Notes under the pieces: model-generated
Databases searched by the model: none
Told to the model about the DNA's origin: nothing
Seen by the model: the letters and a program-made list of their open reading frames with translations, nothing else
NCBI GenBank assembly: GCA_041741535.1
Contig: JBGSJV010000015.1
Span: 27,212 to 91,211, forward strand
DNA: 64,000 nt
Reading direction: 5' to 3'
Origin: M30B19 sp041741535
GTDB lineage: Bacteria; Planctomycetota; Planctomycetia; Pirellulales; Pirellulaceae
Part shown: in pieces, positions 8,014 to 16,584 of the stretch
How positions within the stretch are numbered: position 1 is the stretch's first letter
How the letters are laid out: every line of letters begins with the position of its first letter
Position numbers and translations under genes: made by a program

Positions 8014-9305
8014 AAGGCCACTCGATGCAACCCGCTGTGGAGATAGTTCATGGTTTGAACCGTAATAAAAATCGTGACATCACGCACCAGTCGCGATTCA
8101 CAGCCGACGGCCCGCAACTTGAGCTCTCGGCAACGATCAATCACTTCGCGTACGACCAAGGAGACGGTGTAGCGGTTCTCGCCGGTCCAGCTCGTGACTT
8201 GCCGCTCGATTTCCGTCTTGTGTTTTCGCAAAAGTGCCGACGCTTGTTGCTCGACAAAGTCTTCCAACTTGCCTTCGTGCCGCCGCACTTCCTTGAGGGC
8301 CGACTCGTCGTTCTTTTCGGGGAAGAACAATCGCAAGAGATCTCGGTCGAAAGGCGACGGCAGGTCCATCTCGTACCGAGCCCGGCGTTGTTCGTAATGT
8401 TCTCGCAGCGTGCGTTTGATTTGCCGCAGGGGCTCGATGGTCTTGCGCGATACTACTTTGGGTTTGGCTCCGACAATCGAACCCATCAGTTCGTCGACAT
8501 ACTCCAGCTTCTTCAACGCCGGCCAGCCACGATATTGGGTCCGCCAGCGTCCGCCGGGCTTGAGCCACACCGCAAAGGTCTCGGCAAAATCTTCCGCCGG
8601 ATGACTCTGGGCGTACCAGGGCTCCAAGTGCACAACATAACGCCGGCTCTTGGGATGCGGGCGGTAGTATTCGGGATACGGATCGCTGTAACTGCCAAAC
8701 ACTTCGCGATACCGTTTGCGGCGGTGCAGCCAAAAGGCCGTATCAAGCGCATGCCCGGTCTCATGCCGCAGGATCTTCATGCACCATTCGTCGGAGCCGC
8801 CCTCAACCTCCAACATCAATTTGCGTTCCAATTGGCACAATCGCGGATGAGCTAAATAAAACGGGACCGCGATCCCCGGAATGCCATCCGGTGCGAACCA
8901 TTCGTCGCTCAGCCAGAAATGGGGCTTGAAGTCCAAACCGCGAGCCGCCATTTCCTCGTAGAGTCGCTCGATCTTGGCCACCAGCGACGACTTGTCCAGC
9001 TCCAGCGGCAGATCACACATCCGGCAATCCAGTAATTGGTCGTCGGACAACTGGTCCCAATCCAGCTTCTTGCCCGCGGTCCACCACGGATCCAGCTTGC
9101 CGTTTTCGCTGGTGCGGCGACCGAGCGAACTTCCGCTGGCCGATGTTTTGGTCGATGGCTTCAGGGCCGCCACGGCGCCATTGTTGGAACCAGAACTGCG
9201 GGGCCCCGAACGTTTTTTCTTGGACGCGGACGCAGCCACACGCGGGCGACTGGCCCGCTTGGGCGACGCGTTGCTAAGTTTCGGCTTCCGTTGCGACTTG
9301 GCCAC
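8010..9305 (-). CDS. Putative zinc-binding metallopeptidase with basic N-terminal tail
   Basis: A 431-residue protein starting at GTG. Residues 1-~65 are a Lys/Arg/Ser/Ala-rich disordered tail (KPKLSNASPKRASRPRVAAS and similar). The catalytic domain contains ILRHETGHALDTAF, an HExxH zinc motif, followed ~55 residues later by HPAEDFAETFAVWLKP, which supplies the likely third ligand (E/D). A GSYSDPYPEYYRPHPKSRRYV segment between them matches the putative zinc-binding metallopeptidase family often found beside Ddl-like ligases. The C-terminal third is charged and helical. No signal peptide is seen, so it should act in the cytoplasm. It forms a coupled pair with the ATP-grasp gene downstream (4-base overlap). 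Confidence 0.82.
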   Translation of the reverse strand: MAKSQRKPKLSNASPKRASRPRVAASASKKKRSGPRSSGSNNGAVAALKPSTKTSASGSSLGRRTSENGKLDPWWTAGKKLDWDQLSDDQLLDCRMCDLPLELDKSSLVAKIERLYEEMAARGLDFKPHFWLSDEWFAPDGIPGIAVPFYLAHPRLCQLERKLMLEVEGGSDEWCMKILRHETGHALDTAFWLHRRKRYREVFGSYSDPYPEYYRPHPKSRRYVVHLEPWYAQSHPAEDFAETFAVWLKPGGRWRTQYRGWPALKKLEYVDELMGSIVGAKPKVVSRKTIEPLRQIKRTLREHYEQRRARYEMDLPSPFDRDLLRLFFPEKNDESALKEVRRHEGKLEDFVEQQASALLRKHKTEIERQVTSWTGENRYTVSLVVREVIDRCRELKLRAVGCESRLVRDVTIFITVQTMNYLHSGLHRVAL

Positions 9306-9510
9306 GCCAGGACTCGTTCTTGGTATAGGAACATCATTGAACCTCTTGACTCTAGCACGTTTCGTCGAGAATTCAATTTGTCGTCCAGTAATTTGTGGGG
9401 ATTGCGAAGACGCGTCGAATTGCCAATTGGCGGTTTCCCCTGAAAATCGGTCGGTTACAATAAGTCGGGGTGCTGTAAGTCGCGATGACAGAAGTGAGGG
9501 AGCTTGAACA

Positions 9511-9783
9511 ATGGTTCAAAACACAATCAACACCTCAACGGCCATATTGGTTCGTGCGTTCAATACGGGACGGGCGGAAATGAGCCCGGAACTTGCGGCC
9601 TATTTGCTGACTTTGAAACTTGATCCCGCCGACGCGGAGCGGGCGAACCAACTAGCTCAGAAAGCTCGCACGGGCACGTTAACACCCAGTGAAGAATGCG
9701 AGATCGATGAATATCGCCGAGTTGGCCGAGTTATCGAGACACTAAAGCTACGTGCTCTAAATGCCATAAAAGCCTCACGATGA
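9511..9783 (+). CDS. Small helical partner protein of an HNH endonuclease cassette
   Basis: A 90-residue protein preceded by GAGGGAG about nine bases before its ATG. It reads as mostly alpha-helical, with the segment LTPSEECEIDEYRRVGRVIETLKLRALNAI at the C-terminus. The same pattern, a G-x-L-(T/A) turn, then E-x-x-E-(L/I)-D, then L-x-x-(K)-x-R-A, occurs in the 80-residue protein at 17082-17324, which also directly precedes an HNH nuclease in coupled fashion. I infer that both belong to one family of small proteins always placed before an HNH gene. Here the nuclease that follows is cut to 22 codons. Function is unknown; an antitoxin-like or DNA-guiding role would be a guess. Confidence 0.8.
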   Translation: MVQNTINTSTAILVRAFNTGRAEMSPELAAYLLTLKLDPADAERANQLAQKARTGTLTPSEECEIDEYRRVGRVIETLKLRALNAIKASR

Positions 9784-9848
9784 ATCAGGCCTTGTTGGAT
9801 TTGATTTACCACCGAGCGGGTGGTTTTTGCGAATACTGTCACACATGA
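9780..9848 (+). pseudogene. Truncated HNH endonuclease remnant
   Basis: The ATG overlaps the stop of the preceding small gene (ATGA) and encodes only 22 residues, ending in HRAGGFCEYCHT before TGA. That ending is the start of an HNH nuclease: R-x-G-x-x-C-x-Y-C is the first zinc knuckle, as in the intact homologue at 16666-17085 (EERCAYCQS). Everything after this, including the His-Asn-His core, is missing. The stop codon overlaps the ribD start in another ATGA, so the deletion joined the nuclease start to ribD, or ribD is now expressed by translational coupling from this leader. Confidence 0.75.
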
Positions 9849-10981
9849 ACCACGAACATGAAATCTGGATGCGGCGGGCGTTGAGCTTGGCGGCTCAGGG
9901 ACAAGGTCGAGTCGAACCGAACCCGATGGTCGGATGTGTCCTGGTCCGTGATGGCGAATTGATTGGCCAAGGATTTCATCGACAGTTTGGCCAAGCCCAT
10001 GCCGAAGTCGATGCCATCATCGACGCGAAACAACGGGGCCACGATCCGCGCGGCGCGACCGCTTACGTGACCTTGGAGCCGTGCAGTCATTACGGCAAGA
10101 CGCCGCCGTGTTGTTTGGCATTGATCGAGGCCCAAGTCCGCCGCGTCGTGGTAGCGACCACGGACCCCTCACCGCATGTAGCCGGCCAAGGAATCCACCA
10201 ACTACAAACGGCCGGGATCGACGTGCACGTCGGGGTCCTCGAGGAAGAATCACAAACGCTATTGGCTCCATTCCTGAAGCGTTTGCAAACGGGCTTGCCG
10301 TGGGTGATTGCCAAGTGGGCCATGAGCCTGGATGGCAAGATGGCGACGCGGACGGGACACAGTCAATGGATCAGCGGCCCTCCGGCCCGAGCTCTTGTGC
10401 ATCAGTTGCGCGGCCGGATGGATGGGATCATGGTCGGCATCGGCACGGCTTTGGCGGATGACCCAGCACTGACGGCTCGTTTGGAAAACGGCAAGCCACC
10501 GGCCCGCGTCGCGACGCGAATTGTGGTGGATCGCCACTTGCGATTGCCGCTCGAATCGCAGTTGGTCCGCACCGCTCGTGAGGTCCCGGTATTGGTGGCC
10601 TGTGAATCCGGGGCGGACGCAAGTCATCGCCGACAACTGGAAGCAGCGGGCGTGGAAGTCTGGGCAACTTCCACCGCAGAGAACCGTGAGTTTGATTATG
10701 CCGCTTTCGTGCGAACGTGGCTGGCCGAACTCTCTTCACGAGGGATGACCAACATCTTGGTCGAAGGGGGCGCGGCCTTATTGGGAAACTTGTTCGATCA
10801 AGACTTGGTTGACGAACAATACGTCTTCGTCGCCCCGATCATCATTGGCGGAACCAACGCCATCTCCCCCGTCGGTGGACTCGGGCGCGAGACCGTGCGG
10901 CACACAGGCTCCGTCAACACGAAGCCCCATCGAGTATCTCACCAAGTCATGGGGAATGATGTGTTGATTCACGTTGTCTAG
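9845..10981 (+). CDS. ribD: Riboflavin biosynthesis deaminase/reductase RibD
   Basis: A 378-residue bifunctional enzyme of riboflavin synthesis. It deaminates the pyrimidine formed from GTP and then reduces its ribose side chain. The N-terminal deaminase domain has AHAEVDAI (zinc His and catalytic Glu) and PCSHYGKTPPC (zinc cysteines). The C-terminal reductase domain begins at WVIAKWAMSLDGKMATRTG, with SQWISG and DDPALTAR in the usual places, and ends with NILVEGGAALLGNLF and a VAPIIIGG strand. Length is normal. I chose the ATG at 9845 because it starts the conserved region (HEIWMRRALSLA) and forms an ATGA with the HNH remnant; an upstream TTG is less likely. Confidence 0.95.
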   Translation: MNHEHEIWMRRALSLAAQGQGRVEPNPMVGCVLVRDGELIGQGFHRQFGQAHAEVDAIIDAKQRGHDPRGATAYVTLEPCSHYGKTPPCCLALIEAQVRRVVVATTDPSPHVAGQGIHQLQTAGIDVHVGVLEEESQTLLAPFLKRLQTGLPWVIAKWAMSLDGKMATRTGHSQWISGPPARALVHQLRGRMDGIMVGIGTALADDPALTARLENGKPPARVATRIVVDRHLRLPLESQLVRTAREVPVLVACESGADASHRRQLEAAGVEVWATSTAENREFDYAAFVRTWLAELSSRGMTNILVEGGAALLGNLFDQDLVDEQYVFVAPIIIGGTNAISPVGGLGRETVRHTGSVNTKPHRVSHQVMGNDVLIHVV

Positions 10982-11037
10982 TGGTAGACTTGTTCAACCA
11001 TTTGTCACCGGTCAAATCGACGTCTAGGAGTAACAAA

Positions 11038-11958
11038 ATGTGCTGCTTCGCGCAACAAGTTGAGTTTGTGGAGGCGACCAAAATATTTGCTCGGCTGACC
11101 GATCGCTCGACGCAATACCTTGTTTACCAGATGACGTTTTCCACAAAAACGCCCAATGCCATGATTCTGCCGATTCCGGTTCGCGCACCGGCGCGGGAAG
11201 GATCGGTCAAGTTCATCAATCTGGAAAATCATCCAGAGTTCTTCGAAAGCCTTGCGGCAATGTTTCCCAGCATGTATCGCAAGTCGGCGGCTGGCAGCAT
11301 ACCGGTCCATTCAGTTGGCGACTACATCGCTTCCTTTGTTCCCAGCATCGATGACTTCAAGAACCTTGACCCGGCATTTGTCATTCCCAAATCGACTTGG
11401 GATCAGATCCCGGGCTACGTGAACTTTGGCTTCGCGGTCTTTCAGCTAACCAAGTTGCAAGGAACTCCCCATCCCATGGCCTTTGAATTCGAGACGCAAA
11501 CTCCCGATGAAGTTTTCTTTCCGACCTTGCACATTCACGACGGGCAGGTTCACGAAAACGAGGAATTCGACCACCAGCTTTTCGTGCAACATCCTATCTT
11601 GGATGAAGTCGCCGGGAGCTACGTCGACTACGACTATGTCGATCCGGCTACCGGATTCGTACGATCGAGTCATGTTGTCGGTAATCAGTTTGCCGAATTG
11701 CCCGAACCAATCGTCGATCCGAAGTTGCTGGTTCATCGAATGCGAGTCGACGGATTTCAGAAGAACCAGGACTACACGTTCTCGATGACACGATTGGCAT
11801 CTCTGGCCGGACAGATTCGCAAAAGGCTGCCGTGGCTGATCGGCGTTCCGCTGGTTCTGGCGGGATCCGCGTTCGGTTGGTTGCACTTTCGCCGCAACAA
11901 GTTAAGAGGAGCGAAGAAGCAAGTCGACTCCGAGCTTTCGTTGCCGCCGGAGAAGTAA
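11038..11958 (+). CDS. Conserved protein of unknown function with C-terminal membrane anchor
   Basis: A 306-residue protein beginning at ATG TGC TGC, preceded by TAGGAG at good spacing, which decides this start over a GTG at 10981. It starts MCCFAQQVEFVEATKIFARL and contains QYLVYQMTF and AMILPIPV, a pattern I associate with a conserved bacterial family of unknown function that begins MCCF. There is a histidine-rich acidic stretch in the middle (FPTLHIHDGQVHENEEFDHQLF), which could bind metal. Near the C-terminus, RLPWLIGVPLVLAGSAFGWLHF is one transmembrane helix followed by a basic tail. There is no N-terminal signal peptide. It follows ribD by 56 bases and may share its transcript, but no functional link is evident. 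Confidence 0.75.
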   Translation: MCCFAQQVEFVEATKIFARLTDRSTQYLVYQMTFSTKTPNAMILPIPVRAPAREGSVKFINLENHPEFFESLAAMFPSMYRKSAAGSIPVHSVGDYIASFVPSIDDFKNLDPAFVIPKSTWDQIPGYVNFGFAVFQLTKLQGTPHPMAFEFETQTPDEVFFPTLHIHDGQVHENEEFDHQLFVQHPILDEVAGSYVDYDYVDPATGFVRSSHVVGNQFAELPEPIVDPKLLVHRMRVDGFQKNQDYTFSMTRLASLAGQIRKRLPWLIGVPLVLAGSAFGWLHFRRNKLRGAKKQVDSELSLPPEK

Positions 11959-12163
11959 AAGCTGGCCATAGGATGAACCAACATCCCCTCCCAATGCTCA
12001 TGCCGCTCGATGTTCTTGGCTCGTTGTTCGTCGTTGATCTTTGCGGTCCTTCATTGCTTTTTCACCAAATCTTCCCGCGAGCCTCACAAGAATTTTGTAT
12101 GCTTCTGGCCTCGGCAATGCCAGCCGACTTCCAAACACCTACCGTCCGGGAACGAAAATTAGC

Positions 12164-14041
12164 ATGAATCGCAACACGAAGCCGTTTGGACTGTCCGTTT
12201 TGGGCTTGATCGTCGCGTTGGCTTGGTCGGCGACCGGAGTTGCGGCTCACGATGGTCCGGATCCGTTGTGTCATTGGACGTTTCGCGCCGAACAATTGGA
12301 TGGGCAAAAGCTCAAATCTCGCTTGGGTCCCGATGGGCTGTTCTCGCATGCTCCGGAAGTAACACGAGATCCTTGGGGACAATCGGCCTTCTTTTCCGGG
12401 CGGCAAACCCAATGTGTGATTACAGAAGATTGGACGCAGATCAAAGACTCGTTGCCGGTCCAAAGTATGACGGTGGCCACGTGGGTGGCAGTCGATCGAC
12501 CCGAAGAATGGGGTGGCTTGGTTGGCACGTTCCAAGATAACGGCGACGCCGAAACCGGTTGGGTATTGGGCTACAACCAAGAAGTCTTCACGTTTGCGAT
12601 CTCGTCGCAAGGTGCCAACGACGGCGATGGCAAAATGACTTACCTGCAAGGCAAAACCAAATACGTCCCCGGCAAGTTCTATCAAGTGGTCGGCGTGTAC
12701 GACGGCGAGACAATGCAACTGTATGTCAATGGACAATTGGACGCCGAATCCAAAGAACAAAGTGGCGACCTGTTGTATCCCACGTCCGCTCCGTTTGTCG
12801 TCGGAGCCTATCGCGACCAAGACGAGTTCAACTCGTTTCGTGGCAAGCTGCGTGAAGTGGCGATCTACAACATGGCGGCCAAAGCCAAGTGGGTCGCTCA
12901 TGATTTCGAACACTTGCAAGAATTGGCCAACGCCCAACCGGTCGTTGCCCAACAGGAACTGGACTTCATCGTGCGACCCTTCTTGCAATTCGGAACGCCG
13001 ACTGGAATGAGTGTGGTCTGGCAAACCACGATGCCGGCCACCAGCGAAATCCATTGGGGTACAACGATCGAGTGCGACCAAGTCGCCCCTACCACAGCCA
13101 ACGGCGAGATCTACACGGGGCGAATCGAGGGACTGGAACCCAACACCCAATACTTCTATCGGGTCGTTTCTACGACAGCCGATGGGAAGAAACTCGAATC
13201 CGACCCCTCGACGTTTCAGACCGCGTTTGGGCCCGGTACGCCAGTAACCTTTGCCGTCATCAGCGACACGCAGAAGAACCCAAAGGTAGCGGGCGCGATT
13301 GCCGAACATGCTTGGGCCCAGCGTCCGCATTTCCTCTTGCTGCCCGGCGACTTGGTGGATCAAGGCAAGAAGGACTCGGATTGGCGGGAAGAGTTTTTCC
13401 CGTCACTGAATCCGTTGATTTCGCGGATTCCTTTGTTCCCGGTTTTGGGCAATCACGAACAGAATGCCAAGAACTACTTTGATTACATGGCCCTGCCGGA
13501 CCCCGAATACTACTACTCGTTTTCTTATGGCGATGCCGACTTCTTTGTGATCGATTCCAATCGTAAGGTCGATCCGGAGAGCGAGCAATACCGGTGGCTA
13601 GAGGAGAAATTGTCGGCTTCAAAAGCCACGTGGAAATTTGTTTCGCATCATCATCCGCCGTATTCCTCGGACGAGAACGATTACGGTGATTTGTGGAAGA
13701 CCAACCAGAGCACACGAGGCGACTTGCGCGCTCGTCAACTGGTACCCTTGTACGAAAAGTACGGCGTGGACATTGTGTGGACCGGACATATTCACTCGTA
13801 CGAACGAACCTGGCCGATCAAAGACGGTCAAGCCGTTTCCAATGGCGGAACGATTTACATGATCACCGGTGGCGGCGGTGGTGGCTTGGAGACACCTGGG
13901 CCTTATCGTCCATTCTTCCAAAACAACGTCCGTCGCACGCACCACTATGTCATGGTCCACATCCAAGACAAAACACTCGAACTCCGCTCGTTTACATTAG
14001 AAGATCAGTTGTTTGACACTGTGCGATTGCAGAAGCAGTAG
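12164..14041 (+). CDS. Exported LamG / purple acid phosphatase-like metallophosphoesterase
   Basis: A 625-residue secreted protein with a clear signal peptide (KPFGLSVLGLIVALAWSATGVAA). Residues ~28-240 form a LamG/concanavalin-like domain (SMTVATWVAVDRPEEWGGLVG, TMQLYVNGQLDA, FVVGAYRD). Residues ~265-350 are the fibronectin-like N-terminal domain of purple acid phosphatases (GMSVVWQTTMPATSEIHWGT, LEPNTQYFYRVV). The catalytic calcineurin-like domain follows from ~360: VISDTQ, LLPGDLVDQG, VLGNHEQNAKNYFDYM, FVSHHHPPYSS and TGHIHSYERTWPI hold the metal ligands. It should hydrolyse phosphate esters in the periplasm or outside the cell. The last 170 bases occur again at 15154-15323. An in-frame upstream start at 12041 would hide the signal peptide and is rejected. 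Confidence 0.92.
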   Translation: MNRNTKPFGLSVLGLIVALAWSATGVAAHDGPDPLCHWTFRAEQLDGQKLKSRLGPDGLFSHAPEVTRDPWGQSAFFSGRQTQCVITEDWTQIKDSLPVQSMTVATWVAVDRPEEWGGLVGTFQDNGDAETGWVLGYNQEVFTFAISSQGANDGDGKMTYLQGKTKYVPGKFYQVVGVYDGETMQLYVNGQLDAESKEQSGDLLYPTSAPFVVGAYRDQDEFNSFRGKLREVAIYNMAAKAKWVAHDFEHLQELANAQPVVAQQELDFIVRPFLQFGTPTGMSVVWQTTMPATSEIHWGTTIECDQVAPTTANGEIYTGRIEGLEPNTQYFYRVVSTTADGKKLESDPSTFQTAFGPGTPVTFAVISDTQKNPKVAGAIAEHAWAQRPHFLLLPGDLVDQGKKDSDWREEFFPSLNPLISRIPLFPVLGNHEQNAKNYFDYMALPDPEYYYSFSYGDADFFVIDSNRKVDPESEQYRWLEEKLSASKATWKFVSHHHPPYSSDENDYGDLWKTNQSTRGDLRARQLVPLYEKYGVDIVWTGHIHSYERTWPIKDGQAVSNGGTIYMITGGGGGGLETPGPYRPFFQNNVRRTHHYVMVHIQDKTLELRSFTLEDQLFDTVRLQKQ

Positions 14042-14356
14042 ACAAGGTTCCTTTAGTCGCCTTGAACCCGACCTTTTCTCGCGGAAGTTGGCGCTTATCG
14101 CGCTAGGTTCGCCACGAGCCTAAAAAACGCTCGTAACCGTAGCCGGATCGGTCGGCTGTGCACAAATTTCTTCCCCACAATCTTCCTAACGTTCCTATTT
14201 CAGCAATCCTGAAGCGACGAGTTGACTTTCTAAACTCGGAAGTTCAGAATTCGGCTGGTCGAGGGACGTGTTGTGTTTTCCGTGTCCTCTCGTTGAATTC
14301 TCGCGAGGTTACAACTGTACCGCGACACCACCGGGAAGTCATTTGATTTTGGTTCC
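14042..14356. other. 315-base intergenic stretch after the phosphatase gene
   Basis: Just after the phosphatase stop about 30 bases resemble those after the stop of the second copy of its tail (both read ...ttgaaccc in register), so the duplicated segment extended into the 3' untranslated region. Beyond this I see no gene, strong hairpin or repeat. Confidence 0.5.
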
Positions 14357-15085
14357 ATGCTGGATGGGCTTGGACGATTTCTAAATGTTGGGGGTGAGCA
14401 TTTGTTTGTGAGGCGAGATCGAGTTACCCATGGGGTCAGTGGATTCATTCCTCCGTTGGCAACGCTTTTGGGTTCGGAACAGCGACTGGATGGCGTGCTG
14501 AGTTGGCATGGAACAGCCGATTTGCTGCTTTTCGACGCTGTAAAAAGCGAATTGAAACTGCAAGAACCACAGCTCGTTGAATTGGAGAAATGGCGAGTTG
14601 ACTTGTATCGAGAACACCCTCTGCCGACCGAACTAAAAATCGGTTTTCGAGAACGCGGTGTTCTTTTCGACGCTGAAGCTGGGAATTCATCTTCAGAGCA
14701 GAACTCTTTACCAGAAGTAACACCGAGTCGCGAAACGGAGGTGTGGGACGGACAACAAGCAGAGACTCTCGCACGAATCTTGGATAGCAAGCAGCGAGAA
14801 CGCCTGCGACAGATCAAGAACCAATTTGTTCTGCGTATGGGTTGGAAAGAAGTTCCACTGGCATTCCCGGATTGGCCATCGTATCTGGAACTGTCCGAGT
14901 CGCAGCGTGAAACTTGGCAGGAGATCCATCAGGATATGGAAAAACGCTACTGGGAACAAATGGAGTCACATGCTAGCGCGGTTCAAAAACATTCTGAGCG
15001 ACTCTATGGGGTAAACGCAATCCTGAACGACACCCAACGCGCGAAGCTCGACCTGATATTTGGTCCCTTCGCGAACGAGCGTTAA
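14357..15085 (+). CDS. Unknown protein with Spy-like LTxxQ helical motifs
   Basis: A 242-residue protein I do not recognise. It has no signal peptide at the chosen ATG. It contains several helical motifs of the kind L-x-x-x-Q-(R)-x-x-L/W-x-x-I: LDSKQRERLRQIKNQF, LSESQRETWQEIHQDM and LNDTQRAKLDLIFG. These resemble the LTxxQ motifs of Spy/CpxP-like proteins and of many planctomycete secreted proteins, but the match is loose. It is a lone gene set between the phosphatase gene and the orphan second copy of the phosphatase tail, so it lies inside what may be a rearranged segment. An earlier start giving a signal peptide is possible but I could not find one. Confidence 0.6.
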   Translation: MLDGLGRFLNVGGEHLFVRRDRVTHGVSGFIPPLATLLGSEQRLDGVLSWHGTADLLLFDAVKSELKLQEPQLVELEKWRVDLYREHPLPTELKIGFRERGVLFDAEAGNSSSEQNSLPEVTPSRETEVWDGQQAETLARILDSKQRERLRQIKNQFVLRMGWKEVPLAFPDWPSYLELSESQRETWQEIHQDMEKRYWEQMESHASAVQKHSERLYGVNAILNDTQRAKLDLIFGPFANER

Positions 15086-15153
15086 TGTTGCGTTTGTTCA
15101 TATGAAAAGAGACTGGCGAGAGCGTCCAGGCACGTAATCTTTTTTCTCAAGTC

Positions 15154-15323
15154 GCGGCGGTGGCGGCTTGGTGACACCTGGTCCCTATCGTCCATTCTTC
15201 CAAAACAACGTCCGCCGCACGCACCACTACGTCATGGTCTACATCCAAGACAAAACACTCGAACTCCGCTCGTTTACATTAGAAGATCAGTTGTTCGACA
15301 CGGTGCGATTGCAGAAACCGTAA
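15154..15323 (+). pseudogene. Orphan second copy of the phosphatase 3' end
   Basis: These 170 bases align without gaps to 13872-14041, the 3' end of the LamG/phosphatase gene, with 12 differences (about 93% identity) including the stop codon (TAA against TAG). Nine of the 12 differences are silent; the three amino-acid changes are E to V, H to Y and Q to P. The encoded tail reads PYRPFFQNNVRRTHHYVM, then DTVRLQKP before TAA. There is no start and no upstream part, so it cannot encode an enzyme. The left edge is abrupt at about 15153. Confidence 0.85.
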
Positions 15324-15449
15324 GTAAGTTTCCGCGAGACTTTTTGAACCCGCCAGTCGCTAACTGAAACTGGCGTTTTTTTTCGTCAGTTTCGGTAGGT
15401 ATTGGAGAAACGCCAGGCGATGTAACTGAATCGTCTTGAGTCCCACGAT

Positions 15450-15554
15450 CTTTCTGCCCGTCATCTTCCTGCCACCCCGCGCGCGGCAATTCTGGTGCGA
15501 CGGACCAACGACACGACGAGTGAATTGTAGGCAGGAAAATGCGGGGCAGGAAAG
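15450..15554. repeat. Inverted-repeat element with CTTCCTGCC-type arms
   Basis: The left arm (15450-15473) reads ctttctgcccgtcatcttcc and then tgcc; the right arm (15530-15554) is its near-exact reverse complement (ggcaggaaaatgcggggcag then gaaag), with a ~56-base middle. Arms differ by one indel and about three bases. From memory, similar inverted TTTTCCTGCC motifs are scattered between genes in planctomycetes, so this is probably a dispersed non-coding repeat. It lies between the orphan phosphatase tail and the DUF1080 gene; long frames across it are not real genes. Confidence 0.6.
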
Positions 15555-15786
15555 GTTTCCGATCGCCAAGCGCTTGCGGCGAAAACAAGTCGCTGGGAAA
15601 CACCAGGTCGATACGGAGCTTTCTTCCAAGACATTGTTGCACATGCCTCTTTCCCATGTTTTAATGGGGTGCTTGCAAGAAGTCTCGATTTTGGCGGTTC
15701 GGTGTTTGATGATGTCGTCAGAATTGCCAAACTTTGATTGTTGCGGCAAGTTAGCGAAACAATTCAAACACAGAAAGAGCAATCAC

Positions 15787-16563
15787 ATGTGGCGCAATTG
15801 CATGACTTGGGGATTGGCAACCGTCCTAATGGCTGGGACTTCTTACGCGGCGATTCGAATGGCGGTGGACGAATATAAGAGTGGAGTGGTCTGGCCGGAA
15901 CCTCCTCAGGTGACGGCGGGGGGAGCGAGCGACAACGCGTTTCGTTTGCCGCCGTCCGACGCCATCGTTTTGTTTGATGGCACGAATCTGGATCAGTGGG
16001 TCGGTGGAGATCGTTGGGAGCTCAAAGACGGTTACGCGATCACTCGTGAGGGCGACATTTCCTCCAAGCAAGCTTTTGGCGATTGCCAATTGCATATCGA
16101 GTTTGCGACGCCGGACAAGGTCGAGGGCGAAGGGCAAGGTCGCGGGAATAGCGGCATCTACTTTATGGGCCAATACGAAGTCCAGGTCTTGGACTCTTGG
16201 GAGAACGTCACGTACTTTGATGGTCAGTGTGGTGCGGTCTACAAGCAAAGTCCGCCGATCGTCAATGCTTCAAGGGGACCGGGCCAGTGGCAAGAGTACG
16301 ACATTGTGTTTACATCGCCGCGGTTCCATGAAGATGGTTCGTTGAAGTCACGGGCGTACCTCACTGTGTTCCACAATGGGGTGTTGGTGCAGAATCATTT
16401 TCCTTTGACTGGCAAGACCTTGTGGCATGCGGCGCCGTTTTATGAGGCCGATGGCGACAAGCTGCCGATCAACTTGCAGTTTCATGGCAATGAGACTCGG
16501 TTCAGAAATATCTGGGTGCGCGAGAATGTGGTCAATATGGTTGGAACGCCACCGCAGGGATAG
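15787..16563 (+). CDS. Exported DUF1080 (3-keto-disaccharide hydrolase) domain protein
   Basis: A 258-residue protein starting at the ATG of MWRNCMTWGLATVLMAGTSY, a short signal peptide. The rest is a single DUF1080 beta-jelly-roll domain: AIVLFDGTNLDQWVGGD, WELKDGYAITREGDISSKQAFGDCQLHIEF, GRGNSGIYFMGQYEVQVLDS, and the end INLQFHGNETRFRNIWVRE. These are the standard family motifs. Members of this family, very expanded in planctomycetes, include 3-keto-disaccharide hydrolases; activity here is inferred. An in-frame extension 117 codons upstream runs through the inverted-repeat element and is not credible. Confidence 0.9.
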   Translation: MWRNCMTWGLATVLMAGTSYAAIRMAVDEYKSGVVWPEPPQVTAGGASDNAFRLPPSDAIVLFDGTNLDQWVGGDRWELKDGYAITREGDISSKQAFGDCQLHIEFATPDKVEGEGQGRGNSGIYFMGQYEVQVLDSWENVTYFDGQCGAVYKQSPPIVNASRGPGQWQEYDIVFTSPRFHEDGSLKSRAYLTVFHNGVLVQNHFPLTGKTLWHAAPFYEADGDKLPINLQFHGNETRFRNIWVRENVVNMVGTPPQG

Positions 16564-16584
16564 GAGTTAGGAGAGACTTGTGTG

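Noticed and set aside
12062..13363. 433-codon minus-strand frame
   Set aside because: It is antisense to the LamG/phosphatase gene, which has full motifs and a signal peptide.
15436..15786. 117-codon N-terminal extension of the DUF1080 protein
   Set aside because: It is read through an inverted-repeat element and would place the signal peptide inside the protein.
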